Positions 8,457 to 21,623 of a stretch of DNA of 64,000 nucleotides are shown in pieces; positions within the stretch are counted from its first letter, which is position 1; every line of letters begins with the position of its first letter. The position numbers were made by a program, and so were the translations under genes. The notes beneath the pieces are model-generated. The model worked only from the letters and a program-made list of their open reading frames with translations. It was not told the DNA's origin and searched no databases. The stretch is from the NCBI GenBank assembly GCA_963707895.1, contig CAVPRS010000010.1, forward strand, positions 124,001 to 188,000, written 5' to 3'. Source of the DNA: Fodinibacter sp963707895 (GTDB taxonomy: Bacteria > Actinomycetota > Actinomycetes > Actinomycetales > Dermatophilaceae).

Positions 8457-9122
8457 TCACCAGCCGCGGGCGCGCCACTCGTCGAGATGCGGGCGCTCGG
8501 CACCGAGCGTCGAGTCGTCACCGTGGCCGGGGTAGAACCAGGTGTCGTCGTCGTGGGTGGCGAAGACGCGCTCCACCACGTCGGCGTAGAGCGAGTCGAA
8601 GCTCTGGCCCGGGTTCTTGGTGTTGCCGACCCCGCCCGGGAAGAGCGAGTCCCCGGTGAACAGGTGCGCGTCGCCGGCATCGGGGTCGCGCCAGGACAGC
8701 GCGACCGACCCGGGCGTGTGCCCGCGCAGGTGGATGACGTCGAGCTCGAGCTCCCCGACCCTCACCACGTCGCCCTGGTCCAGCCGCACGTCGGGGACCA
8801 GCGGCAGCGCGTCGGCGTCGTCGGATCCGGCATACGTCGTGGCTCCCGTGGTGCGGGCGACGTCCTCGAGCGCTCGTACGTGGTCCCAGTGCTGGTGGGT
8901 GGTGACGAGGTGGTCGAGCCGGCCGGTGCCCTCGCGCACGAGCAGCAGGCAGCGGTGCGGGTCGTCGGCGGCATCGATGAGCAGCTGCTCGCCGGTGGCC
9001 GTGCAGGTCACCAGGTAGACGTTGTTGTGCATCTCGGAGACGGACATCTTGCGGATCGTCGCTCGCTCGAGGCGGCGGATGTCGGTGGGTCCGCCGGGGA
9101 CCACGTGGCCGGTGTAGGACAT
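8457..9122 (-). CDS. MBL-fold metallo-hydrolase
   Basis: A 221-residue metallo-beta-lactamase-fold enzyme. The metal-binding motif HQHWDH (residues 76-81), the third-His segment RGHTPGSVAL and the bridging-Asp segment FTGDSLFPGGVG are all present, as in glyoxalase II-like hydrolases. It lies 4 nt after the mycothiol-dependent-type enzyme gene and is probably co-transcribed with it. A role in hydrolysing a thioester of mycothiol or another low-molecular-weight thiol is an inference from that pairing. Confidence 0.85.
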   Translation of the reverse strand: MSYTGHVVPGGPTDIRRLERATIRKMSVSEMHNNVYLVTCTATGEQLLIDAADDPHRCLLLVREGTGRLDHLVTTHQHWDHVRALEDVARTTGATTYAGSDDADALPLVPDVRLDQGDVVRVGELELDVIHLRGHTPGSVALSWRDPDAGDAHLFTGDSLFPGGVGNTKNPGQSFDSLYADVVERVFATHDDDTWFYPGHGDDSTLGAERPHLDEWRARGW

Positions 9123-9126
9123 GGCG

Positions 9127-9822
9127 TCACCGTCCTTCGGGGAGTCGCGGGAGGTGGTGGGCGGTCACGCCCTCGGTGAGGCCGCGCCCCAGCCAGCCGA
9201 GCAGCGCGCCACGGTCGCCCTCCACGGATGCCGTACCCGCGCCGACGCTCCACTGGTCGCCGTCGGGCGTGCGGAGGGTGAGGTCGGGGGGCGGGTCGGC
9301 GGCGCGCAGCCGTCGCACCTCCTCGTCGAGGAGGAGTCGCTGCACGTCAGGGCCCACCTGGGCGAAGCCGAAGCCGGCGAGCAGGTCGACGTGGTGGAAG
9401 ACCAGCTCTCGCAGCCGCATGAAGGCGATGTTCTTGGCCTTGACCAGGAACTGGCCCGGGGTGCGCTCCAGGCGGTGCTCGGCGTGGTCGGGCCCGAGCC
9501 GGGGGAGCTGGGCGGCGAGCGAGGAGGCACTGGCCTCGACGTCGCTGACCAGCTCGGACAGCGTCCGGCCGGCGCCGGCCTCGATGTCGGCGTCGCGGCC
9601 CTCCGGGCTCGCGTACATCGTCTCGCCGGTGCCGTCGACGGCCGAGCGCACGAGCGCGGCCAGCCCGTCGGCGTTGCGGGCCAGGTGGGTGAGCACGTGC
9701 CCACGGGTCCAGCCCTCGCACAGCGACGGGGCGTGTGGGTCGTCGAGCGCGCGGGCGGTCACCACCAGGGCGGCGGTCTGCTCGCCGACCGCGTCGAGGA
9801 CGGCGGGAGAGGTCGGGTCCAT
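9127..9822 (-). CDS. Maleylpyruvate isomerase (MDMPI)/DinB-like mycothiol-dependent enzyme
   Basis: A 231-residue protein with the N-terminal DinB/MDMPI helical bundle: SLCEGWTRGHVLTHLARNADGL near residues 40-61 carries the metal-ligand His of this fold. The MDMPI C-terminal domain follows. The family uses mycothiol as thiol cofactor in actinobacteria, but individual substrates are mostly unknown, so the isomerase name is only a family label. The ATG is 6 nt downstream of a minus-strand -10 box, so the transcript is probably leaderless. It is divergent from uvrA. Confidence 0.8.
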   Translation of the reverse strand: MDPTSPAVLDAVGEQTAALVVTARALDDPHAPSLCEGWTRGHVLTHLARNADGLAALVRSAVDGTGETMYASPEGRDADIEAGAGRTLSELVSDVEASASSLAAQLPRLGPDHAEHRLERTPGQFLVKAKNIAFMRLRELVFHHVDLLAGFGFAQVGPDVQRLLLDEEVRRLRAADPPPDLTLRTPDGDQWSVGAGTASVEGDRGALLGWLGRGLTEGVTAHHLPRLPEGR

Positions 9823-9828
9823 GTCCAG

Positions 9829-9834
9829 ACGCTA
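9829..9834 (-). promoter_or_regulatory. -10 box of the MDMPI-type gene, leaderless type
   Basis: TAGCGT on the minus strand ends 6 nt before the ATG at 9822; there is no Shine-Dalgarno sequence. Confidence 0.45.
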
Positions 9835-9875
9835 CCCGCCTGTCCACCGATGAGGGCGTTGTCGGTGGCCCCACC

Positions 9876-9881
9876 TAGCAT
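9876..9881 (+). promoter_or_regulatory. -10 box of uvrA, leaderless type
   Basis: TAGCAT ends 7 nt before the uvrA GTG at 9889. I see no LexA/SOS-like palindrome in the 66-bp divergent gap. Confidence 0.5.
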
Positions 9882-9888
9882 TGCGGGC

Positions 9889-13058
<3,170 letters not shown>

Positions 13059-13066
13059 CCCACCCG

Positions 13067-13163
13067 TCACACCTTTCCCGCCCGGTGCGAGAACCTTCAC
13101 CTTCGCAGGACAACCGTTCCGGCGCGAAGGTGAAGGTTCCGGGATGGGGCGGGAAAGGTGTGA
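13067..13163. repeat. 97-bp nested inverted repeat between uvrA and livF
   Basis: The outer arms TCACACCTTTCCCGCCC (13067-13083) and its exact complement (13147-13163) enclose inner arms GAACCTTCACCTTCGC (13091-13106) and its exact complement (13124-13139). Unpaired 7-nt stretches separate the arms on each side, and a 17-nt loop is in the middle. It sits between convergent genes, so it could end transcription from both sides, but its size and lack of a T run are unusual for a terminator. Confidence 0.75.
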
Positions 13164-13184
13164 CTACGGCAAGAGGTCAGGCCG

Positions 13185-13201
13185 CCCACGCAGAGCGTGG
13201 G
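13185..13201 (-). terminator. Hairpin after livF
   Basis: CCCACGC and GCGTGGG form a 7-bp stem with loop AGA, 17 nt beyond the livF stop in the direction of transcription. There is no T run. Confidence 0.45.
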
Positions 13202-13217
13202 ACCCGGCCGAGGCGGG

Positions 13218-13924
13218 TCAGTCCTCGCCGAGGTAGGCCTTGCGGACGTCGTCGCTGGCGAGCAGTTCCTGGCGCCGGTGCCGGACAGCACGATCGAGCC
13301 GACCTCGAGCACGTAGCCCTTCGTGGCCCGCTTCAGCGCGGCCTGGGCGTTCTGCTCGACGAGCAGGATCGTGGTGCCCTGCTGCTGCAGGGTGGTCACG
13401 GTCGACATGATCCGCTTCATCATCAGCGGCGACAGGCCCATCGACGGCTCGTCGAGCATGAGCAGCTTGGGCCGGCTCATCATCGCCCGACCCATGGCCA
13501 GCATCTGCTGCTCGCCACCGGAGAAGGTGCCGGCCGGCTGGGCGCGGCGCTCCTCGAGGATCGGGAAGAGCGCGAAGGCCGCGTCGAGGTCGGCGTTGAC
13601 GCCCTTGTCCTTGCGGGAGAACGCACCCAGGCGCAGGTTCTCCTCCACGGAGAGCCGCGGGAAGATCCGCCGACCCTCGGGGGAGTGCGCCAGACCGAGC
13701 TGGACGATGTCGTGGGCGGCGACCGTGGTGAGGTCCTTGCCCTGGAAGGTGATCGAGCCGGCCACCGGGCGCAGCAGGCCCGAGATGGTGCGCAGGGTGG
13801 TCGTCTTGCCGGCACCGTTGGTGCCGATCAGCGAGACGACGTCGCCCTCGTTGACGTCGAAGGAGATGCCCTTGACGGCCTTGATCTTGCCGTAGGACAC
13901 CTCGAGGTCCTTGACCTCCAGCAT
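13218..13924 (-). CDS. livF: Branched-chain amino-acid ABC transporter ATPase LivF (frame break near the end)
   Basis: A cytoplasmic ATPase of a high-affinity branched-chain (or related) amino-acid importer. Walker A GTNGAGKTTT, signature FSGGEQQM and Walker B LLMLDEPSMGL are intact, and the HSPEGRRIFPRLSVEENL segment is typical of LivF. The frame is lost near 13271-13279, just before the C-terminal ELLASDDVRKAYLGED. One missing base restores the usual 235-residue length and the stop at 13218. It is last in the livHMGF operon; the ATG is 5 nt from livG. Confidence 0.92.
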
Positions 13925-13929
13925 GGCGC

Positions 13930-14751
13930 TCACGCGCTCTCCTCCTCCTCGTCGTCGCCGCCGATGTAGGCCTCGATCACCCGGTGGTCGCTCTGCACCT
14001 CGCCCGGCGTGCCCTCGATGAGCAGCGTGCCGCGCACCAGGCACAGCACCCGGTCGCACAGGTTGAAGATGAACCGCATGTCGTGCTCGATGACGACCAC
14101 GGCCAGGCCGCTGTCCCTGATCTTGAAGATCAGGTTCATCGTCGCCTCGGTCTCCTTCGGGTTCATGCCCGCGGTGGGCTCGTCGAGGAGGAGGATCTGC
14201 GGGTCGGTGGCCAGCGCTCGGGCGATCTCGAGCCGCCGCTGGTCGCCGTAGGGCATGTTGCGCGCGAGCAGCTCGGTCGACCTCGACAGCCCGACGTAGT
14301 CGAGCAGCTCCTGGGCGCGCTCGCGGGTGGCCGCCTCCTCGCGCTTGAACTTCGGCCCGCGCAGGATCGAGGTGAGCGCCATGGAGGACGTACGGCAGTA
14401 GCGGCCGACCATGACGTTCTCGAGGGCCGTCATGTTGGCGAAGAGCCGGATGTTCTGGAAGGTGCGGGCCATGCCCGCCCGCACCACCGCGAGCGGCTTC
14501 GGCGGCAGGGTGTCACCGTTGAGCGTGACCCGGCCCTCGGTGGGGATGTACATCCCGGTGAGGCAGTTGAAGAAGGTCGTCTTCCCGGCCCCGTTGGGTC
14601 CGATGAGACCGACGATCTCGCCCTCGTGCACCTTCATGCTGACGCCGTCGACGGCGGTGAGGCCGCCGAACCGCATCGTCACGTCGCTGGCCTCGAGGAC
14701 CAGCTCCCGCGTGGTGCCCGGCGCGCCGGCCGGGGTGTCGGTGACGGTCAT
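13930..14751 (-). CDS. livG: Branched-chain amino-acid ABC transporter ATPase LivG
   Basis: The second ATPase of the importer, 273 residues. Walker A GPNGAGKTTFFN, the LivG-typical GMARTFQNIRLF, a signature-like NMPYGDQRRLEIARAL, Walker B ILLLDEPTAGMNP and the H-loop VVVIEHDM are all present. The C-terminus is very acidic (GGDDEEEESA). Its start overlaps the livM stop by 4 nt, so the two are translationally coupled. Confidence 0.95.
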   Translation of the reverse strand: MTVTDTPAGAPGTTRELVLEASDVTMRFGGLTAVDGVSMKVHEGEIVGLIGPNGAGKTTFFNCLTGMYIPTEGRVTLNGDTLPPKPLAVVRAGMARTFQNIRLFANMTALENVMVGRYCRTSSMALTSILRGPKFKREEAATRERAQELLDYVGLSRSTELLARNMPYGDQRRLEIARALATDPQILLLDEPTAGMNPKETEATMNLIFKIRDSGLAVVVIEHDMRFIFNLCDRVLCLVRGTLLIEGTPGEVQSDHRVIEAYIGGDDEEEESA

Positions 14752-16423
14752 TTCGCCTCCTGGAGGTGCTCGGCTTGGAGTAGCTCGGCGAGCTCGGAGT
14801 CTTCTTCGTGGAACTCGAGCTGGCGGCGCTTGCTGGGCACCAGGCCCTCCGGGCGGAAGCGCATCATGATGACGAGCAGCAGCCCGAACATGAGCAGCCG
14901 GTAGTCGTTCACCTCGCGCAGCTTCTCGGGGAGCAGCTTGAGGATCGTCGCACCGACGAGCACACCCATGACGGTGCCCATGCCACCGAGCACGACGGCC
15001 GCGAGCAGGAACGCCGACTCGAGGAAGACGTACTGGTCGGGACTGACCGAGGTGTCCTGGTGGGCCTTGATCGTGCCGGCCAGGCCGGCGAGGAACGCAC
15101 CCACCGCGAAGGCCAGCAGCTTCAGGCCGAACACGTTGACGCCCATCGCCTCGGCCGCGCGCTCGTCCTCACGGATGGCGACCCAGCCGCGCCCGATCCG
15201 GCTGTCGTTGAGCCGGGTGAACACGAGGATGACGAACATGAGCAGCAGGAGCAGCAGGAAGTAGTAGTTGCTGAACCGGCCGAGGGGAATGCCCGCGAGG
15301 GTGTGCTCCACACCGAAGTCGAACCCGAAGAAGTTCAGGTCGGGGATGGCGGGGATGCCGTTGGGCCCGTTGGTGAGGTCGGGGCCGTTGTTGCCGTCGA
15401 GGTTGAACATCGCCAGCCGGAAGATCTCACCGAACCCGAGCGTCACGATCGCGAGGTAGTCGCCGGAGACGCGCAGTGTCGGCGTGCCGATGATCAGGCC
15501 GAAGGTGGCTGCGGTGGCCGCGCCGACGAGCATCACGATGACGAACGGCGGGTGCCAGCCGACCGTCGAGAACGCCGAGTTCGACAGCATGGCACCGATG
15601 TAGGCGCCGGTGCCGAGGAAGGCGATGTAGCCCAGGTCGAGCAGCCCGGCCAGGCCGACCACGATGTTCAGGCCCAGGGCGGTGGCGGCGAAGATCAGGA
15701 TCTGCGTCGCGATCGACATGTTGGCGTCGGAGCCGTTCTGGGTGAACGGGAAGAGGAAGGCCACGAGGAACGCGGCGAGCAGCAGTGGTCGACGGTTGTT
15801 CGCGGCGAGGAAGCCGAGGTAGCCGCCGAAGCCGGTTCCGAGGAGGCCGCCCACCATTCCGATGATGGCCACGAGGAAGGACGCGAAGATGACGCCGTCC
15901 TGGATGTTCAGCGTGTAGGCGACGGTGAACAGCAGGACCGCCATCAGCACGATGATGATGATGATCTCGACGGTGCTGCTCAGCTTGGGCCAGGTCCGCA
16001 CGTCGATGTCGACGTCGGGGGAGAGGTGGCCGGCCACGGTGATCAGCACCGCTCCGACCAGGGCGACCCAACCACCCTCGTTGAGGTTGATCAGGCCACT
16101 GGTCTGGTAGGTGATCGAGCCGAGCACCCAGACCAGGAACACCAGGGCGGTGATGCCGAGGATGCGCAGGCCGCGCGCCGGGCTCATCCACGCAGGTCTG
16201 CGCAGCAGCAGCACGCCCAGAATGACGGCGAGGAGGCCGAACATCATGGCGTAGAGCTGGATGCCGGCCGGGTAGAAGCGGACCGCGATGTTGCCCAGGA
16301 TCCGGTTGTCGTAGGACCACGACAAGAGCCCACTGATCAGCATCAGCGCGCCGCCGCCGATGGCCAGCCACGGGGCCTTGGGGCCCTGTGCGGTCCTGAC
16401 GTCGTCCGAGAAGGAGAGCTTGC

Positions 16424-16427
<4 letters not shown>
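14748..16427 (-). CDS. livM: Branched-chain amino-acid ABC transporter permease LivM, with N-terminal extension
   Basis: An inner-membrane permease, 559 residues, longer than the 300-430 of many LivM proteins. The C-terminal ~330 residues form the BPD_transp_2 domain (GLAGLLDLGYIAFLGTGAY, SGDYLAIVTLGFGEI, GRGWVAIREDERAAEAMG). The N-terminal ~200 residues add several predicted membrane helices. Such an extension also occurs in other actinobacteria as far as I recall. The ATG at 16427 was chosen because it overlaps the livH stop by 4 nt and the upstream residues look non-coding. Confidence 0.93.
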
Positions 16428-17371
<944 letters not shown>

Positions 17372-17500
17372 CGCGACCTCCTGGTTGAGGGTTGAGGGCT
17401 GGGGGGAGCGTAGCGGCTGCACGGTGTGCTGTCCCACACCACGCGGTACCGGTGGCGCCGCGTCCACCTGGCGGAGGACGAGGCTCCCTCGACGCGAGAA

Positions 17501-17534
17501 CGGCGGGGGCGGTCCTGGTGGACCACCCCCGCCG
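17501..17534 (-). terminator. Strong hairpin between binding-protein gene and livHMGF
   Basis: A 9-bp stem, CGGCGGGGG with CCCCCGCCG, continues after one mismatch into GGTCC/GGACC with loop TGGT. Lying after the substrate-binding protein gene, it may attenuate read-through, giving more binding protein than permease. Confidence 0.7.
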
Positions 17535-17565
17535 TCGTCGTCGTACGGGTTCTAGCTGACCGAGG

Positions 17566-18795
17566 TCACTTTTCCTCGAAGGCCGCGGTGTTCTTCGGGA
17601 CCCACTTGCCGTCCTTCACCTCGTACACGGTGAGGACCTTGGTGGTGGTGTCGCCGAACTCGTCGAACGCCACCTTGCCGGTCACGCCGTCGAAGGCGAC
17701 CTTGCCCAGTGCGTCGATGGTGGCCTGACGGGCCGCCTCGGGCGAGTCCGCGCTGGCGAGGGAGACCTTCAGCGCGTTGATGATGGCGTTGGCCGCGTCG
17801 AACGCGTAGGCACCGTAGGCCTCGTAGGGCTCCGCGTAACCGGCGGCCTTGTACGCCTCGACGAAGGCTGCGGCTGACGGCAGCGTCTCGGTCGGGGCGC
17901 CCACGGAGGTGGCGAGGTCACCCTCGGAGGTCGCACCGGCGAGCTTGACGTACTCACCGGAGTAGATGCCGTCGCCACCCATGAGCGGGACGTTGAGGCC
18001 GGCGGCCTTCATCTGCTGCGAGAACGGACCGGCCTGCGGGAACTCGCCGCCGTAGTACACGGCCTTCGGGTTCGAGGGCTTGATCTTGCTGATGACGGCG
18101 TCGTACTTGTCGTCGTCGGGGTTGATCGTCTCGGCTGCGACGACCTTGCCGCCGAGCTTGGTGAACTCCTCGGTGAAGGCCTTGACCAGGCCCTGGCCGT
18201 AGGTCTTCTTGTCGTTGACCGTCGCGACCTCCTTGATGCCGGCCTTCTCGAACAGGTAGCGCGCCGCGAACGGGCCCTGGATCGAGTCGGTCGTGGCGGT
18301 GCGGAAGTAGCTCGGGTAGGTGCGCTTCTTGGAGGTCGCGAAGTCGGCGCCCTGGGTGAGGGACGGGTTCGTGTTGGCCGGGGAGACCATCGAGATCTTG
18401 GCGGAGTTGAGCACCGGCTGGACGCTCTGCGCGACGCTGGAGTTCAGCGTGCCCACGACACCCACGACGTCCTTGTCGGACGCGAGCTTGGTGGCGGCGT
18501 TCTTGCCGACGTCAGGCGTGGCCTGGTCGTCCTCGGGCTCGATCTCCAGGGTGTAGCCCGGGATGGTCTTGTTCTCGTTGGCCTGCTTGATGGCCAGGTC
18601 GACCGAGTTCTGGATTCCCTTGCCAAGGGCAGCCAGGTCGCCCGACAGAGGCGCGATGACGCCGATCTTGGCGACCTTGTTGGCTGCAGATCCGGACGCG
18701 TCGTTGCCGCTGTCGTCTCGCGTGCCACAACCGGCGAGCGCGAGCGAAGCCACGAGCAGCGAGGCGCCAATGGCAACCACGGAACGCTGAGGCAC
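17566..18795 (-). CDS. Branched-chain amino-acid ABC transporter substrate-binding lipoprotein
   Basis: A lipid-anchored extracellular receptor of the liv importer, 409 residues. The signal peptide ends in lipobox LAGC (Cys23). A type-1 periplasmic-binding (LivJ-like) fold follows, with IGVIAPLSGDLAALGKGIQN at the mature N-terminus and SPANTNPSLT and YGQGLVKAF farther on. The GTG at 18795 has AGGAGG 4 nt upstream. The exact ligand (Leu/Ile/Val or another amino acid or amide) is not readable from sequence. Confidence 0.93.
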   Translation of the reverse strand: MPQRSVVAIGASLLVASLALAGCGTRDDSGNDASGSAANKVAKIGVIAPLSGDLAALGKGIQNSVDLAIKQANENKTIPGYTLEIEPEDDQATPDVGKNAATKLASDKDVVGVVGTLNSSVAQSVQPVLNSAKISMVSPANTNPSLTQGADFATSKKRTYPSYFRTATTDSIQGPFAARYLFEKAGIKEVATVNDKKTYGQGLVKAFTEEFTKLGGKVVAAETINPDDDKYDAVISKIKPSNPKAVYYGGEFPQAGPFSQQMKAAGLNVPLMGGDGIYSGEYVKLAGATSEGDLATSVGAPTETLPSAAAFVEAYKAAGYAEPYEAYGAYAFDAANAIINALKVSLASADSPEAARQATIDALGKVAFDGVTGKVAFDEFGDTTTKVLTVYEVKDGKWVPKNTAAFEEK

Positions 18796-19071
18796 GTTTC
18801 CTCCTGTGTTGTTACGAAAAGTGAGCAGGTGTGCTCGATCGCCCGCAGGTCTCGCGGGCCCCCGCACTGTAACCACAGGGACGGGGGGCGGCCCAGCATT
18901 GCCCGCAGAGTGGTGCCGACTTGTTACCTGACCCCGACCCGGCCGTGGGGCGCCCGACCTGGGACTCTCGGCCACTGTCCGAAGGTCGCATAGGCAGGGC
19001 ACAGGATCGTGTGGGGATACTCGTGCGACCGGCCCGGCACCGCGGCACCCCGAACGACAGCGAGGACCACG
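18796..19071. other. Divergent intergenic region, liv binding protein / Rieske lipoprotein
   Basis: 276 bp hold the promoters of both genes. A minus-strand TACAGT (18866-18871) and a plus-strand GATACT (19016-19021) are the best -10 candidates. No strong palindrome or riboswitch-like structure is seen. Confidence 0.4.
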
Positions 19072-19542
19072 ATGAGCACCGACCAGACCACCCACCAGCG
19101 CGTTTGCGAACCCCTCGACGGCGCCGGCGCCGCGTGCACGTGCTGGTCACGGCGGGAGAGCATGAAGGCCGTGGGGGTCGCCGTGGCCGGCGCCGCAGGC
19201 CTCGCCGCCTGCGGCTCCAGCACGGGGGATGCCGTCTCGAGCTCGGGCTCGGCGGCGAGCGGGGCCATCGCGGCGGCGGACATCCCGGTCGGTGGCGGCA
19301 AGGTCTTCGACGGCCTCAAGGTCGTCGTCACCCAGCCGACCCAGGGCGACTTCAAGGCGTTCTCGGCCATCTGCACCCACCAGGGCTGCACGGTCAACGG
19401 CGTGTCGAACGGTGTCATCACCTGCCCGTGCCACGGGTCGACCTTCGACATCGCGACCGGTGAGGTGAAGCAGGGGCCTGCCACCAAGCCGCTGCCGGCC
19501 AAGACCGTCTCGGTCGGCGCGGACGGCATCACCGTCACCTGA
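19072..19542 (+). CDS. Rieske [2Fe-2S] lipoprotein, possibly Tat-exported
   Basis: A 156-residue protein with N-terminal region SRRESMKAVG, twin-arginine-like, then a hydrophobic stretch and lipobox LAAC (Cys47). The Rieske domain has Cys101-x-His103 and Cys118-x-x-His121 as cluster ligands, with Cys106 and Cys120 placed for the usual disulfide. This is the small stand-alone Rieske type found on the outer face of the membrane in actinobacteria. A cofactor folded before export fits the Tat signal. The electron partner is unknown. Transcribed ahead of uvrC but probably separately, since uvrC has its own -10 box. Confidence 0.85.
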   Translation: MSTDQTTHQRVCEPLDGAGAACTCWSRRESMKAVGVAVAGAAGLAACGSSTGDAVSSSGSAASGAIAAADIPVGGGKVFDGLKVVVTQPTQGDFKAFSAICTHQGCTVNGVSNGVITCPCHGSTFDIATGEVKQGPATKPLPAKTVSVGADGITVT

Positions 19543-19610
19543 GCCACCGCCGCGGCCGCGACCGGCACGGCCGGGGCCGGCCCGCTCCGCCGGGTGTCGG
19601 TCGGCGGTCG

Positions 19611-19616
19611 TAGTGT
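19611..19616 (+). promoter_or_regulatory. -10 box of uvrC, leaderless type
   Basis: TAGTGT ends 6 nt before the GTG start at 19623; there is no Shine-Dalgarno sequence. Confidence 0.5.
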
Positions 19617-19622
19617 TGCGAC

Positions 19623-21623
19623 GTGGCTGACCCGTCGACGTACCGTCCGCGGCCCGGTGAGATCCCGACCGACCCCGGCGTCTACCGGTTCCGCGACAAG
19701 GACGGGCGGGTCATCTACGTCGGCAAGGCCAAGAGCCTGCGGCAGCGACTGTCCTCCTACTTCCAGGACGTCTCGGCGCTCCACCACCGCACGGCCACGA
19801 TGGTGCGCACCGGTGCCAGCGTCGAGTGGACCGTGGTCACCACCGAGGTCGAGGCCCTCCAGCTCGAGTACGCCTGGATCAAGGAGTTCGACCCACGCTT
19901 CAACGTCAGGTACCGCGACGACAAGTCCTACCCCTACCTGGCGGTGACGCTCGGCGAGGAGTTCCCGCGGGCGCAGGTCATGCGCGGCGCCAAGCGCAAG
20001 GGCACCCGATACTTCGGCCCCTACGCCCACGCCTGGGCGATCCGCGAGACGCTCGACCTCGCCCTGCGCGTGTTCCCCGTGCGCACCTGCTCGAGCGGGG
20101 TCTTCACACGGGCCGGCCAGGTCGGCAGGCCGTGCCTGCTCGGCTACATCGACAAGTGCAGCGCCCCGTGCGTCGGCCGGGTCGACGCCGCCCGGCACCG
20201 CGAGATCGCCGAGGACTTCTGCGACTTCATGGCGGGCGAGACCGGGCGCTTCATGACGCGCCTCACCCGTGAGATGAAGCAGGCCGCGGGCGAGCTCGAC
20301 TTCGAGCGCGCCGCCCGCCTGCGCGACGACATCGGGGCCCTCGAGCGGGTGCTCGAGAAGTCGGCCGTCGTGCTGCCCGACGCCACCGACGCCGACGTCT
20401 TCGCCCTCGCCGAGGACGAGCTCGAGGTGGCGTTCCAGCTGTTCCACGTGCGTGGCGGCCGGGTGCGCGGTCAGCGCGGCTGGGTGGCCGAGCGCGACGC
20501 CGAGACCACCCCCGAGGTGGTCGAGCACCTGCTCCAGCAGGTCTACGGCAGCGAGGCCGGCGACGCCGTGCCCCGCGAGGTGCTCGTCCCGGTGCTGCCC
20601 GACGACGCCGAGGCCCTCGCGCTGTGGCTCGGGGCGCTGCGCGGCAGCCGGGTCGACCTGCGCGTCCCGCAGCGCGGCGACAAGCGCACCCTGATGGAGA
20701 CGGTCGCCCGCAACGCCAGCCAGAGCCTGGCCCGGCACAAGGTGGCGCGGGCCGGCGACCTCACCACCCGCAGCCAGGCCCTCCAACAGCTCCAGGACGC
20801 CCTCGAGCTCGACGAGGCCCCGCTGCGCATCGAGTGCTTCGACATCAGCCACGTGCAGGGCACCCAGGTCGTGGGGTCGATGGTCGTCTTCGAGGACGGC
20901 CTGCCGCGCAAGTCCGAGTACCGGCGGTTCATCGTGCGCGGTGACGAGACCGGGGCCACCGACGACACCGCGGCGATGCACGAGGTGCTCACCCGACGCT
21001 TCCGGCGTGGCCAGCGCGAGGAGGCCCTGGAGGCCGAGCTGGAGGGTGCGGATGCCGACGGGCCTGCTCCCGAGGTCGGGTCGCGTCCCGCCCGGTTCGC
21101 CTACCGCCCCAACCTCGTCGTCGTCGACGGCGGCCTGCCGCAGGTCAACGCCGCCGCACGGGCGCTCGAGGACGTCGGGGTCGTCGACGTCGCGGTCGTG
21201 GGCCTCGCCAAGCGGCTCGAGGAGGTCTGGGTGCCGGGGGAGGAGTTCCCCGTCGTCCTGCCCCGCACCAGCGAGGGGCTCTACCTGCTGCAGCGGCTGC
21301 GCGACGAGGCGCACCGGTTCGCCATCACCTTCCACCGGCAACGCCGGTCGAAGGCGATGACGACCAGCCGGCTCGACGGCATCCCGGGCCTGGGGGAGAA
21401 GCGGCGCAAGGCGCTGCTCAAGGCGTTCGGGTCGGTCAAGCGGATCGGTGCCGCGTCGGTCGAGGAGCTCGCGGCCGTGCCGGGCATTGGGCCTGCGCTG
21501 GCAGCGGTGGTTGCGGCAGAGTTGGGCTCGACCGCCGACGCCATGCCAGCGGTCAACCTCGCCACCGGCGAGGTCGTCGACGACGAAGGGGTGGGCCGTG
21601 CCGATGGATCGGGCAGTGGCTGA
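19623..21623 (+). CDS. uvrC: UvrC, excinuclease ABC subunit C
   Basis: The dual-incision nuclease of nucleotide excision repair, 666 residues. The N-terminal GIY-YIG domain (GVYRFRDKDGRVIYVGKAKSL) makes the 3' cut. A four-Cys-like segment (CSSGVF...CLLGYIDKCSAPC), a UVR motif (LDFERAARLRDDI) and the RNase H-like domain with ECFDISHVQGT and VVDGGLPQ follow; the latter makes the 5' cut. Two C-terminal helix-hairpin-helix motifs (GIPGLGEKRRKALL, VPGIGPALA) complete it. The start is leaderless GTG. It heads the conserved actinobacterial uvrC-rapZ-yvcK-whiA cluster. Confidence 0.97.
   Translation: MADPSTYRPRPGEIPTDPGVYRFRDKDGRVIYVGKAKSLRQRLSSYFQDVSALHHRTATMVRTGASVEWTVVTTEVEALQLEYAWIKEFDPRFNVRYRDDKSYPYLAVTLGEEFPRAQVMRGAKRKGTRYFGPYAHAWAIRETLDLALRVFPVRTCSSGVFTRAGQVGRPCLLGYIDKCSAPCVGRVDAARHREIAEDFCDFMAGETGRFMTRLTREMKQAAGELDFERAARLRDDIGALERVLEKSAVVLPDATDADVFALAEDELEVAFQLFHVRGGRVRGQRGWVAERDAETTPEVVEHLLQQVYGSEAGDAVPREVLVPVLPDDAEALALWLGALRGSRVDLRVPQRGDKRTLMETVARNASQSLARHKVARAGDLTTRSQALQQLQDALELDEAPLRIECFDISHVQGTQVVGSMVVFEDGLPRKSEYRRFIVRGDETGATDDTAAMHEVLTRRFRRGQREEALEAELEGADADGPAPEVGSRPARFAYRPNLVVVDGGLPQVNAAARALEDVGVVDVAVVGLAKRLEEVWVPGEEFPVVLPRTSEGLYLLQRLRDEAHRFAITFHRQRRSKAMTTSRLDGIPGLGEKRRKALLKAFGSVKRIGAASVEELAAVPGIGPALAAVVAAELGSTADAMPAVNLATGEVVDDEGVGRADGSGSG

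Noticed and set aside
9121..9888. An upstream in-frame extension of uvrA of more than 250 codons
   Set aside because: It is antisense to the MDMPI gene; the real UvrA N-terminus begins at the GTG 7 nt after a -10 box.
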